DNA of 64,000 nt from Celeribacter sp048266405 (GTDB lineage Bacteria; Pseudomonadota; Alphaproteobacteria; Rhodobacterales; Rhodobacteraceae), in assembly GCF_048266405.1 (NCBI RefSeq), contig NZ_JBLWZO010000011.1:1-64000 (forward strand), given 5' to 3'. This document shows, piece after piece, positions 52,713 to 61,165 of the stretch (the stretch's first letter is position 1; every line of letters starts with the position of its first letter). Position numbers and translations under genes: made by a program. The notes under the pieces are model-generated. The model was not told where the DNA came from, made no database searches, and saw nothing but the letters and a program-made list of their open reading frames with translations.

Positions 52713-53506
52713 TGCGCAGCAACACCGTCAAAACCAGACTCGCTTCGGGCGAGATCGTCGTGAACGCATGGCTGTCCATCGGATCAAGCTATTCCGCAGA
52801 GGGCGTAAGCCATAGCGGCGTGCATTCTGTCACGGTGGATTTGCAACACGGGATGATGGGCTTTTCGGAGGCGCTGCACATGGTGCAAGCGATCTCCTCC
52901 TCGCCCGCCATTCCGTTGGTGCGGGTGCCCGACCTTAATCCCGCGGAGATCATGCATCTGCTCGACGCGGGGGTATATGGGGTGATTTGCCCGATGATTT
53001 CCACCCCCGAACAAGCCGCGGAACTGGTCGCGGCCTGTCGCTATCCGCCCTTCGGCAATCGCAGCTTTGGCCCGTCGCGCGGGTTGCTCTATGGCGGAAA
53101 GGATTATGTAGCACACGCGAACGAGACCGTCATGGCAATCCCCATGATAGAAACCGCCGAGGCCGTTGAGCGGATCGACGCAATTCTCGCCGTCGAGGGC
53201 GTCGATATGATCTACATTGGCCCGAACGATCTCGCCTTCGCGCTCGACGGGAATGTGAGTTTTCCACGCCCGCGTTCCGAGGCCGCAATCAAAACAGTTA
53301 TTCAGGCTGCGCGTAAACGCGGTGTGCCTGTGGGGATTTTCTGTGCAGATGCTGAGGACGCACAAGCGCGACACGCCCAAGGCTGCACGCTGGTGACACC
53401 GGGGAACGACTTCGGCCACTTAACCCGTAGTATGGCAGCTGCGGTCGATACGCTATGCGCCACATTATCCGGAAACACCCCTTCTCAAGCAGCTCATGGC
53501 TATTGA
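52712..53506 (+). CDS. HpcH/HpaI-family class II aldolase (2-oxo-acid aldolase type)
   Basis: 264 residues. TIM-barrel family motifs are VTVDLQHGMMGFSEALHMVQ, VRVPDLNPAEIMHLLDAGVY, the phosphate/carboxylate loop NRSFGPSRG, the metal Glu in IPMIETAEAVERIDAILAVE, and MIYIGPNDLAFAL. Members cleave 4-hydroxy-2-oxo acids to pyruvate and an aldehyde with a divalent metal. It follows the bicupin with a one-base overlap and overlaps the hydrolase by 11 bases. In a sugar-acid pathway it would be the carbon-carbon cleavage step (inference). Confidence 0.9.
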   Translation: MRSNTVKTRLASGEIVVNAWLSIGSSYSAEGVSHSGVHSVTVDLQHGMMGFSEALHMVQAISSSPAIPLVRVPDLNPAEIMHLLDAGVYGVICPMISTPEQAAELVAACRYPPFGNRSFGPSRGLLYGGKDYVAHANETVMAIPMIETAEAVERIDAILAVEGVDMIYIGPNDLAFALDGNVSFPRPRSEAAIKTVIQAARKRGVPVGIFCADAEDAQARHAQGCTLVTPGNDFGHLTRSMAAAVDTLCATLSGNTPSQAAHGY

Positions 53507-54212
53507 CCTCGCAGACGGACGCCCCTGGATTCTCTTACCCGGCACATTGTGTTCTGAGCGGGTCTTCAGGGCGTTCCTCGACGAACTATGCGTTCCCGAT
53601 ACCGCGCTCCAGCCTGTCGCATTGCAACACCCACACGTCGAAGACTACGATGAAGTGCTGACTGAAACCTGTGCTCAGGGGTCAGTTGTTTGTGGTTTTT
53701 CACTTGGAGCGCTTGTCGCCGCGCATCTGGCGGACCGCCTTCCTGCAAGCACCTTTTTGCTCTTCGGATTGAACGCTCATGCTGACCACCCGGAGAAACG
53801 TGAAGGACGCGAACAACTCGCCCGCGACGTCATCATGGAAGGCGCAAATACAGCCCTTGCGCCGCGATTACCCATACTAGCAGGACCAGAGCCGCAAAAA
53901 GCACGCGCGTTGCTCCTCGATATGGCGCAAGAAACCGCTGGGCAGATCACCGCACAAACAGAATTGGCACTCACCCGCCCCGACGCCTGCGAAGTCCTTG
54001 CTCGTGCGCGCGCACCCATCGGTCTCCTTACCGGAACGGAAGACAAAATCACCCCGCTTGCCATGGCACACACTGCGGCGCAGGCCGCACCAACAAGCCG
54101 CGTCATACCACTCGAAGGGTTAGGACATTATGCCCTTGTCGAAGACCCCGTCGCCTGTGCTTCCGCCGTCGCAAACTACGCATCTCAAGTTGATACCCGC
54201 ACTCACTGCTAG
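53496..54212 (+). CDS. Alpha/beta-hydrolase fold protein
   Basis: 238 residues starting inside the aldolase gene. LLPGTLCSERVFRAFLDEL forms the oxyanion strand; the nucleophile elbow is VVCGFSLGALVAAHLADRL (Ser in GFSLG), the acid is likely Asp in LLTGTEDKITPLAM, and the His is in LEGLGHYALVEDP. So the full Ser-Asp-His triad is present. It could hydrolyse an ester, lactone or thioester made in the operon. The N-terminal overlap may make translation dependent on the aldolase. Confidence 0.85.
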   Translation: MAIDLADGRPWILLPGTLCSERVFRAFLDELCVPDTALQPVALQHPHVEDYDEVLTETCAQGSVVCGFSLGALVAAHLADRLPASTFLLFGLNAHADHPEKREGREQLARDVIMEGANTALAPRLPILAGPEPQKARALLLDMAQETAGQITAQTELALTRPDACEVLARARAPIGLLTGTEDKITPLAMAHTAAQAAPTSRVIPLEGLGHYALVEDPVACASAVANYASQVDTRTHC

Positions 54213-54220
54213 GAAAACCT

Positions 54221-54660
54221 ATGGCCACCGTATTTGATTTCATCTCCGACGAGTTCACCAGAGCAACCGATATGACAGGACTGTTCGCGCGTTCAGGCGT
54301 AACCGTTTTATAGCGCATTGGCGTGCCACAAAGGGCCCAAAAGGACACAGCACCGATTGAAATCATCGCGCTCAAATGACTTCAAGCTGCAGGCGCGCAG
54401 CAATTCTTCTGGAAGTATTGCTCGACGTTCGACTCAACACCTGTGAGCAATATAGGACAGGTCTCTGAGACCTTGATGATCGATCTTGAGGTTTCCCAAA
54501 CAGTCTATTGCCTCGCGCTTCCCAAGAACAGTCGCACGCTGTTTATGAGCAATCTGTTTTTAGGGGAAAAACGCTCGCCGAATGCCCTGTGAGGGATCAT
54601 CCCTATGCCGAAGTGGCCCCCCCCACGACATTTCATCGAGCCATATGCTCGCGACAGCCG
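54221..54660 (+). pseudogene. Decayed four-carbon acid sugar kinase (OtnK/DUF1537 family)
   Basis: An ATG with AGGAAAA upstream opens a frame reading VFDFISDEFTRATDMTGLFA, recognisable as the IADDFTGATD start of the OtnK family. A TAG at 54311 and a TGA at 54377 interrupt it. In the same frame, between and after them, are IGVPQRAQKDTAPIEIIALK and then AGAQQFFWKYCSTFDSTPVS and NIGQVSETLM, matching the family's conserved KYCSTFDST-GNIG segment. The frame ends at a TGA at 54590. A +1 shift then gives GKTLAECPVRDHPYAEV, the family's HP motif region. The C-terminal ATP-binding half is absent. Internal deletions are implied because the spacing between motifs is too short. Confidence 0.85.
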
Positions 54661-54694
54661 CAATCGCGAACACCAGAATTGCATAAGGTATCAT
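54560..54694 (-). CDS. Possible small ORF, hydrophobic N-terminus
   Basis: 44 codons from ATG 54694, with AAAGGA 8 bases upstream. MIPYAILVFAIAAVASIWLD is a possible membrane or signal segment. It overlaps the 3' end of the kinase remnant on the opposite strand. No homologue is recognised, and chance is quite possible. Confidence 0.2.
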   Translation of the reverse strand: MIPYAILVFAIAAVASIWLDEMSWGGPLRHRDDPSQGIRRAFFP

Positions 54695-54981
54695 TTTCAA
54701 TATCCTTTCATTCAGGAATAGACAGGCTTCAGAAAACACAGGGGAGAGACATTCACATCGGCCATGGAATTTATGCCCGTTTGCTTTGCTTTCACGTTCG
54801 ATGACTTTGTCATTCCACCCCTCCGCTTCGGTCGCAATTCAGAGACAAATCAAGATGATTTTCCCGACGACGTACCCGTTAGATGCAATTGGTACAGAAA
54901 GGTTCCCGATAAAATGACATGGGCAGATGGTCGGGCACATAGCTCCGACCATCTGCCTCAGCGCCCCAAAGATTGCACCGC
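54695..54981. other. Non-coding tail after the kinase remnant
   Basis: No gene or repeat recognised. It separates the plus-strand ABC/aldolase operon from the convergent amidohydrolase gene, and may be further eroded sequence of the kinase gene. No terminator hairpin of note. Confidence 0.4.
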
Positions 54982-55890
54982 CTACAAACGGTAAATGCGG
55001 CGGGCGGTTTGAGAAAATACGGCGTCGATCACATCGCGAGGCAGACCCGAGAACACGCGCTCTAACTGCTCCAACTGTCGGCCCAGAGGGCAGTTCACAC
55101 TTTCCACGGGAAGGTTCGAGCCGTAAAGAATTCGCCCTGCCCCGATTGAGGACAGAAGGTGCAAAACGTGCGGCCTAAGCACTTCCGCGTCCCACCCGCG
55201 ATTCATGGTCCAAAGGCCCGACAACTTGACCGCTACATTGGGCGTTGCGGCAAGTGCCGCGATCCCTTGCTGCCATTGCGCAAGGTTGTCAGGAATGTCG
55301 GGCTCTAACGTGCCAAGATGATTGATCACAATCTTCAACGCGGGATGTTCCGAGGCAAGCTCGGCCACTTCGTTCAACTGTGCGGGCACAACCACGCATT
55401 CAAGACACAGGTCATTCGCCTCAAGCACCGCGAGATTGTGGCGGAACACAGGGTCGCGCAGAACTTCGGGCTTCGACGCCACACGCCACCGTCCCGCGCC
55501 ATCCCATGCGACGGGAGTGCGAATGCCGCGCAAGGAATGGTGTTCGAGATGGCGCGTGATTTGCTCCTGCGCTTGCGCGTGGCACAGGTCAACCTCAGCC
55601 ACGATTGCCGAAGGCCAACCCGTTTCTTCACAAAGAGACTGCAGCCAGCGGGTCTCGTCAACGGGGTCATCCGCGCCGCAATTGGCCTGCACATGCACGC
55701 AGGCCGTCAGGGGCACCTTACCGAAGGCGGCCAGATGGTCCTTCGGCAAATAGTTCTTGCTGATCGATGCCTTGTCCCCGAACCGCGCGGGCGGCGCATC
55801 GGGCGCAAGCCAACGATAAGGAAACCGATCCAGATCCCAGAAATGGTGATGCCCGTCGACCAGTGCTATCCCGTCAAGCCAATGCGCCAT
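54982..55890 (-). CDS. Amidohydrolase-superfamily lactonase (COG3618 / fuconolactonase-like)
   Basis: 302 residues. The metal motif VDGHHHFWDLDRFPYRWLAP gives the N-terminal HxH (His14, His16). SLRGIRTPVAWDG is the next family strand, KIVINHLGTLEPDIPDNLAQ carries the conserved His, and RILYGSNLPVESVN ends the barrel. Members hydrolyse sugar lactones, such as L-fuconolactone or L-rhamnonolactone, to the acid. It starts 3 bases after the SDR stop, as the last gene of the LacI-led operon, which suits opening of a lactone made by the dehydrogenases. Confidence 0.88.
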   Translation of the reverse strand: MAHWLDGIALVDGHHHFWDLDRFPYRWLAPDAPPARFGDKASISKNYLPKDHLAAFGKVPLTACVHVQANCGADDPVDETRWLQSLCEETGWPSAIVAEVDLCHAQAQEQITRHLEHHSLRGIRTPVAWDGAGRWRVASKPEVLRDPVFRHNLAVLEANDLCLECVVVPAQLNEVAELASEHPALKIVINHLGTLEPDIPDNLAQWQQGIAALAATPNVAVKLSGLWTMNRGWDAEVLRPHVLHLLSSIGAGRILYGSNLPVESVNCPLGRQLEQLERVFSGLPRDVIDAVFSQTARRIYRL

Positions 55891-55893
55891 GGT

Positions 55894-56634
55894 TCAATAA
55901 GTCGCTCGACCGCCCGACAGATCAAAGACCGAAGCCGTGGTGAAGCTGTTCTCTTTCGAACACAGCCACGCGATCATCGCTGCGGCCTCGTCAAGCTCAA
56001 GGAAACGTCCACGCGGGATTTTCGACAGCATATAGTCGATGTGTTCCTGCGCCATCTGGTCGAAAATCCGTGTGCGCGCGGCGGCAGGCGTTACACAGTT
56101 TACAGCGATATCCTTGTCGGCCAACTCCTTGCCCAGCGACTTGGTCAACCCGATGACCCCCGCCTTTGACGCGGAATAGGCGCTGGCGTTCGGGTTTCCC
56201 TCTTTGCCCGCCACTGAGGCGATATTGACGATCCGGCCATAACTCTGCTCGATCATCGTGGGAACAACCGCGCGATTGACGTGGAAGGTGCCGAGCAGAT
56301 TGATCTCGGTGATGGTGCGAAATTCTTCGACCGAATAGTCAGCGAGCGATGCGTTGGAACCTGCCACACCTGCAGAGTTCACCAAAATATCGGCTCGCCC
56401 CGCCGTCTCAAGCGTGGCGCTCATCGCCGCCTCGACACTGGCCCAGTCGGAGATATCCACGTCATAGGCTAGCGCCCCTCCGCCAATTTCCTCTGCGGCT
56501 GCATCGGCAAGCGTCTTGTCGCGGTCCCAAATGACAATACGCGCGCCTCCGGCGGCCAGTCGGTTGGCCACGGCACGGCCGATGCCCTGCGCTCCTCCTG
56601 TGACAATTGCGGTCTGGTTGGTAAAATCTGTCAT
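55894..56634 (-). CDS. Short-chain dehydrogenase/reductase (sugar dehydrogenase type)
   Basis: 246 residues from ATG 56634; in-frame extension upstream lies in the previous gene. NAD(P) motif TGGAQGIG is at residues 12-19, the NSAG motif at 86-89, Ser140, and the catalytic YSASK gives Tyr153 and Lys157. The WDRDK after the second strand suggests NAD. Sugar dehydrogenases and 3-oxoacyl reductases look alike, so the substrate is open. With a lactonase just downstream and a Gfo/Idh enzyme 17 bases upstream, oxidation of a sugar to a lactone is likely. Confidence 0.88.
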   Translation of the reverse strand: MTDFTNQTAIVTGGAQGIGRAVANRLAAGGARIVIWDRDKTLADAAAEEIGGGALAYDVDISDWASVEAAMSATLETAGRADILVNSAGVAGSNASLADYSVEEFRTITEINLLGTFHVNRAVVPTMIEQSYGRIVNIASVAGKEGNPNASAYSASKAGVIGLTKSLGKELADKDIAVNCVTPAAARTRIFDQMAQEHIDYMLSKIPRGRFLELDEAAAMIAWLCSKENSFTTASVFDLSGGRATY

Positions 56635-56651
56635 TGTGTTGCGGCCTTCTA

Positions 56652-57704
56652 TTATTGTTTGATTACCTGTTCCGCGCCTTGGGATTGACCCGAAGCGACG
56701 ATGGCATGAAGTGTCTCTACGGCGCGCGCACCGACCTCGCCCGTGCTTTCGTTGCGCCCCTGCCCCGATGCGATATCGACCAACCGATTGGCAGGGCCTT
56801 CGCAGCTGTATTTCCACGCGCCTTCAGGAACCTGTGCGGCCCGGGTCTCCCCATCGGGGAGCTTGAGGACAAGACGTTCGGTTTCGATATCCAGCAGGAT
56901 CGAGCCCTTGCTGCCATAGACGCGAATATCAACCTCGAAACCGTGGCCGTTGGGCACACCGCAGCTCCCGGAAAGAACACCCGTAGCGCCATTCTGGAAG
57001 CGCACGACTGCCGCGTCATGCAGATCGATCCCCGTTGGCGCATCAAAGAGCATTGCGCGCACCGAGGCGGCGCGCAAATCCGTTAGCCAATAGAGAATGC
57101 CAAGTGCATGAGAGAGTTGCCCATAAGCATATCCGCCCCCCTGATCTGGAGCTTCCCATGTACTGCGGTCAGGCTGGATGGCAATGTGTTGCCAGTTGGA
57201 CAGCGTACCGCCAGAGAAGATATTGCGCGTAAAAGAGGCCATGTGACACACAACATGCTCGATCTCGCCAATCTCGGCGACCATCTCGCGCATTTCGTCA
57301 AGGCCATGCTTATAGTGCCAGCCATATGCGACCAGCAGCTCACGCCCAGTCTTCTTGGCCACCCGAACCAGATCCCACGCCTGTTCGGGGTCGAGACACA
57401 TGGGCTTCTCGACCAGAACGTGACAGCCCTTTTGCAAAAAGGCTTTAGCCTGCTCGTAATGCAGGTTGTGGGGTGAAGAAATCACAGCGATATCGATGTC
57501 GCGCTCAAGAACCTCGCGCCAGTCTTCCGTGGCAAAGGAAAATCCAAACTCGTCGGCAATCAGCTCCAATTCCGCCCGCCCCAAGCGACACACGGAATCG
57601 AGCACCACCTCGTCGCGCGCAGCCAGAACGGGGATATGCATACGATAAGCGAAGTGTCCCGCGCCGATAATGGCGGCTTTTACGGAGCCTTTTGAAGAGG
57701 TCAT
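56652..57704 (-). CDS. Gfo/Idh/MocA-family NAD(P)-dependent sugar dehydrogenase
   Basis: 350 residues. The Rossmann motif is VKAAIIGAGHFAYRMHIPVL. The family EKP motif is HVLVEKPMCLDPEQAWDLV, with the catalytic Lys. The substrate domain (residues 125-350) carries DQGGGYAYGQLSHALGILYW, with His at the usual position. These enzymes oxidise sugars, inositols or amino sugars. The start overlaps the LacI stop by 4 bases, so repressor and enzyme are co-translated. Confidence 0.9.
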   Translation of the reverse strand: MTSSKGSVKAAIIGAGHFAYRMHIPVLAARDEVVLDSVCRLGRAELELIADEFGFSFATEDWREVLERDIDIAVISSPHNLHYEQAKAFLQKGCHVLVEKPMCLDPEQAWDLVRVAKKTGRELLVAYGWHYKHGLDEMREMVAEIGEIEHVVCHMASFTRNIFSGGTLSNWQHIAIQPDRSTWEAPDQGGGYAYGQLSHALGILYWLTDLRAASVRAMLFDAPTGIDLHDAAVVRFQNGATGVLSGSCGVPNGHGFEVDIRVYGSKGSILLDIETERLVLKLPDGETRAAQVPEGAWKYSCEGPANRLVDIASGQGRNESTGEVGARAVETLHAIVASGQSQGAEQVIKQ

Positions 57705-58720
57705 GTGCTTTTCCTGATTTTAAGGTTATATCCGATGTCGTGTGTGACGGCGCTTTCGCGGCCCCCGCCCAGTCTTTCCATAACCAGACTTGCGGAGCGT
57801 TCACCGATGGCCCGCCCCTTGATCTGAACAGTTGTCATTGGAACAGGCAGAAGGTTTGAGAGGCTAAGATCCCCGAAGCCCGCAATGGCAACATCCTCGG
57901 GCACGCGAACGCCGTTCGACATGCACCACAGCATCGCGCCATGTGCGGGCAATTCTGCGAGGAAGAAGATCGCGTCGGGGCGGTTCGGGCGCTTCAAGAG
58001 TTGAGCTATCAGTGCAACCCCTGCCTCGATTGTGGCGGGATTATCAAACTCGACAATCGTGTCCTCGGTCACGCTCCGTCCCGCCGCACGCATCGCATCA
58101 ACAAAACCACGCGTCCGGTCCTCGGCCTGATCATTGTGGTGCGACGAGCCGCCGACCATTACGATATTCTGGTAACCCCTGCCAATCAGGTGGCGCGTCA
58201 TATCGATTGCCGCAGTGTAGTTATCGAACCCGACAGCAGCATCAATCACATCGTCACGCAGGTTCCATGCTTCGACAACAGGCCCTGAAAACCGCGACAG
58301 CAGCTTTCGCGTGGTGTCGGTATGCGAAAACCCCGTGACGATAATCGCGTCGGCCTGCCGCGCGATAAAGGTGCGCACTGCCTCCTCTTCCTTTTGTGGC
58401 GACCAGTCACTGACAGCCAATAGCATTTGCTGCTTCTGTGGCTCCAGAATGCGGCTCACACCTTGGGCAAAATCGGCAAAAAGTGAACTGGCGAGGATCG
58501 GAACGACCACACCGATCATATCCGAGCGTTGCGACACCAGCGAGCGTGCAGTGAGATTCGGAATATAGCCAATCTCCTCGATCGTGCGCTGGATTTTGGC
58601 GCGCGTGTCGGCATGAACGGTCTCGGGATGGCGCAGCGCACGCGACACGGTGATCAACGACAACCCTGAAGCTTTCGACACATCTTTCAGCGTCACCTTT
58701 TTCTGTCCACCATGCGCCAT
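57701..58720 (-). CDS. LacI-family transcriptional regulator
   Basis: 339 residues from ATG 58720, preceded by GGGAGGG; an in-frame extension of 23 codons lacks a ribosome site. The helix-turn-helix is VTLKDVSKASGLSLITVSRA, the hinge follows (PNLTARSLVSQRSDMIGVVV), and the sugar-binding domain ends with ERSASLVMERLGGG. It is the first gene of its own operon, divergent from an ABC/dehydratase operon. An 18-bp perfect inverted repeat between the two genes is its probable operator. The inducer is probably the imported sugar or sugar acid. Confidence 0.94.
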   Translation of the reverse strand: MAHGGQKKVTLKDVSKASGLSLITVSRALRHPETVHADTRAKIQRTIEEIGYIPNLTARSLVSQRSDMIGVVVPILASSLFADFAQGVSRILEPQKQQMLLAVSDWSPQKEEEAVRTFIARQADAIIVTGFSHTDTTRKLLSRFSGPVVEAWNLRDDVIDAAVGFDNYTAAIDMTRHLIGRGYQNIVMVGGSSHHNDQAEDRTRGFVDAMRAAGRSVTEDTIVEFDNPATIEAGVALIAQLLKRPNRPDAIFFLAELPAHGAMLWCMSNGVRVPEDVAIAGFGDLSLSNLLPVPMTTVQIKGRAIGERSASLVMERLGGGRESAVTHDIGYNLKIRKST

Positions 58721-58808
58721 ATATGGCCCTCCCCATGAGCGTGCGACCCAATTAACGCGTGCAATTGCACGAATAAATGCGTGAAACACATCTCACCAAA
58801 ATCATCAT

Positions 58809-58867
58809 TGACATACGAGTATCATTGCCAATAACGTTCGTCAATGTGAAATGATACTCGTATGTCA
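58809..58867. promoter_or_regulatory. Paired 18-bp operators (perfect inverted repeat) between LacI and ABC operons
   Basis: TGACATACGAGTATCATT (58809-58826) and its exact reverse complement (58850-58867) are separated by 23 bases. Each arm contains the near-symmetric core ATAC-GA-GTAT. A TTGACA at 58808-58813 suggests that a -35 element lies in the left arm, with a mirrored ATGACA in the right arm. Two LacI dimers bound about two turns apart could repress both promoters. Confidence 0.7.
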
Positions 58868-58922
58868 TTAGCATTCACCGCATTACGCGGAACGCCGATA
58901 AGGCACAAAAAGGGAGGACGAA

Positions 58923-60239
58923 ATGTCGAATTCAATCAGCCGCCGCAGATTCCTTGGAACCACCGCTGCCATCGGTGCAGCCGCGCTTTTGCCGGGGACT
59001 TCCGCATATGCCGCAAGCGGAGAAATCTCCGTTTGGAAGTTCGGGGGAACACCTCAAGAAATCGAAGTTTGGGCCGAACGTAATGATATGTTTACCCAAG
59101 CAAATCCTGACATCAGCCTGAACTATTCCTACTTCAATGGCCAAGTACGCCGTCAGAAAATCCTCGCGGGTTTCCAAACCAACCGCCTCGCGGACGTCGT
59201 GATCGCTTTCGGACAGGACATCCCCGAATTTGCCGGTTTCGGTATGATCCAGCCGCTCGACGAAATCGCAGGCGACCGCCTTGATGATTGGAAGGAGAGA
59301 ATGGTTCCCGAAGTCTACGAATCGGGGATGCACGAGGGAAAACTCTACGCGCTTCCGACCAGTGTAGACATGGCCAGTTTCCTCGCCATAAACCTCGACG
59401 CCATGGAGGAAGCGGGCTTTGATCGTCCTCCCGAAACATGGGAAGAACTGCGTGAATACGCCAAGGCGATGACTAAACCCGATCGTCCCGGCATTGCGTT
59501 CCCCGCAACGACGGCACCTGTGGATATCAACATTTTCGAAGGTCTCCTGTACGCCAACGGCGGTCGGATTTTCGACGAGGAAACGGGGAAAGTGACCCTC
59601 AATGATCCAGGTGTTGTCGATGCATTGCAATTCTACCTCGACCTGATCGCGGACGGTTCAACCCCCGCTGCTACCTCGCTAACCGAGACGTTCTTCCGCG
59701 ACACTGCACAGCTCTTTGGTCAGGGTCGTTCCGCAATGTGGATCGGCCTTTCGTGGCTGAATACGCCGTGGGGTGTAAACGAAGATGTGCGTTGGACGGG
59801 TGTTCCGATGCCCAAGCCCGAAAAGCCGACAGGAAGCTTCGATCCCGTGAATGCGATCATGGACGGCTCAGCAATGCTGATGGTGTCCTCACGCTCGAAA
59901 AATCCAGAAGCGGCGGTCGAGTATCTCGACTTCTGGGCGCAGGACAAACAACTGGAAATCTGGGGCGGGCAGCCCGAAACCGCGCGCATCCCCGCCGGCA
60001 AGGCTGCATGGGACAACCTCGAACTGGCCGAAGCTTGGCCGAACTGGGTGAAATCCTATGAGGCAGGAACACTGTTTGAAAACGGCGCACCGATGCCGCG
60101 CTTCATCGGCGTCTCCGCAATCGAATCCGCTCTCGGCACTGCACTCCAACAAGCGATTCTTGGCCAGAAGACGCCGCAAGAAGCACTGGATGAAGCCACT
60201 GCCTCGGCACAAAAGCAGATCGATCTGATCCGCGGCTGA
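58923..60239 (+). CDS. ABC transporter extracellular solute-binding protein with Tat signal (sugar type)
   Basis: 438 residues, AGGGAGG upstream. The N-terminus MSNSISRRRFLGTTAAIGAA is a twin-arginine signal, ending near AYAASG. Family 1 fold: WKFGGTPQEIEVWAERNDMF, LADVVIAFGQDIPEFAGFGM and LYALPTSVDMASFLAINLDA. It feeds the permeases and ATPase of this operon. Export in folded form is expected from the Tat signal. Divergent from the LacI gene, so presumably under its control. Confidence 0.93.
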   Translation: MSNSISRRRFLGTTAAIGAAALLPGTSAYAASGEISVWKFGGTPQEIEVWAERNDMFTQANPDISLNYSYFNGQVRRQKILAGFQTNRLADVVIAFGQDIPEFAGFGMIQPLDEIAGDRLDDWKERMVPEVYESGMHEGKLYALPTSVDMASFLAINLDAMEEAGFDRPPETWEELREYAKAMTKPDRPGIAFPATTAPVDINIFEGLLYANGGRIFDEETGKVTLNDPGVVDALQFYLDLIADGSTPAATSLTETFFRDTAQLFGQGRSAMWIGLSWLNTPWGVNEDVRWTGVPMPKPEKPTGSFDPVNAIMDGSAMLMVSSRSKNPEAAVEYLDFWAQDKQLEIWGGQPETARIPAGKAAWDNLELAEAWPNWVKSYEAGTLFENGAPMPRFIGVSAIESALGTALQQAILGQKTPQEALDEATASAQKQIDLIRG

Positions 60240-60280
60240 CCCGAAGCAACCATAAACCAACGAAAAAGGAGGGCCTGACG

Positions 60281-61165
60281 ATGCTGCGAAGTGATCGTTT
60301 TCTGGCGTATATCTTGATATTGCCTGTAGTTGCCGCTGTCTTGGCTTTTGTTGTCGGGCCCACTTACAACGTGGCCACGCTAAGCCTTACCCAAGTGGTG
60401 ATGGGCATGGAGCGCGGATTTGGCACGCTTGGGAACTTCCAGGCGCTCGTCGACGATCCAGTCTTTGGTCTCGTCTTGAAAAACACCGCCATTTGGATTC
60501 TTGGTGGCACATTACTTTGTGTCACTGTGGGTCTCGGCGTCGGAACATTTCTGGCCATCGACAGTCGGATGACGGGCTGGCTTCGCGCGCTCATCCTGTT
60601 GCCTTGGGTCTTGCCCGATGTGGTCACCGCGATGGCTTGGAAATGGATGCTGCATGGACAGGTCGGCATCATCGGTCAAACCCTGCAATCATGGGGTTTT
60701 ACCGAGGGCGCGGTATCGTTCATGGGTGACCCCAAGCTGGTTATGTGGATGCTTGTTGTCGTGCTGATTTGGCGCAAGATGCCACTCGTGGCGCTGATCT
60801 TGTGCGCCGCAATTCGAGCCGTTCCAGACGATCAGGTTGAGGCCGCGCGCATGGATGGGGCGAATGCGATCGAACGCTTCCGTTTTGTTACCCTGCCAAA
60901 CATCGCCTTTTCCCTAACCGCTGTGACCGTGATCTCTATGATCTGGATCACCGCCGAATTTGCCCTGCCGTGGATCATGACAGGTGGCGGCCCCGCCAAC
61001 GCCAGCCAGATCATGGCAACCTACATTTACCAACAGAGCTTCGAGTTCTTCAACTGGGGCGTCGCCTCGGCCATGTCGGTGGTCAACCTCGTCATGCTGG
61101 CCTCCATCGTCGCACTGTATCTTTACGTTAACCGCCGCTCTTGGGCTTCGGAGGAACAGAAATGA
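60281..61165 (+). CDS. ABC transporter permease, MalF/UgpA type (second system)
   Basis: 294 residues, six membrane helices, AAGGAGG upstream. It begins with FLAYILILPVVAAVLAFVVG. The EAA loop is VEAARMDGANAIERFRFVTL, and the segment ALPWIMTGGGPANASQIMAT is the family's late helix. Its start is 41 bases after the binding-protein stop, with no hairpin, unlike the other ABC operon. It overlaps the next permease by 4 bases. Confidence 0.94.
   Translation: MLRSDRFLAYILILPVVAAVLAFVVGPTYNVATLSLTQVVMGMERGFGTLGNFQALVDDPVFGLVLKNTAIWILGGTLLCVTVGLGVGTFLAIDSRMTGWLRALILLPWVLPDVVTAMAWKWMLHGQVGIIGQTLQSWGFTEGAVSFMGDPKLVMWMLVVVLIWRKMPLVALILCAAIRAVPDDQVEAARMDGANAIERFRFVTLPNIAFSLTAVTVISMIWITAEFALPWIMTGGGPANASQIMATYIYQQSFEFFNWGVASAMSVVNLVMLASIVALYLYVNRRSWASEEQK

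Noticed and set aside
54764..54994. A 76-codon plus-strand frame after the kinase remnant
   Set aside because: It matches no part of the missing kinase C-terminus that I can recognise and runs into the convergent amidohydrolase gene.
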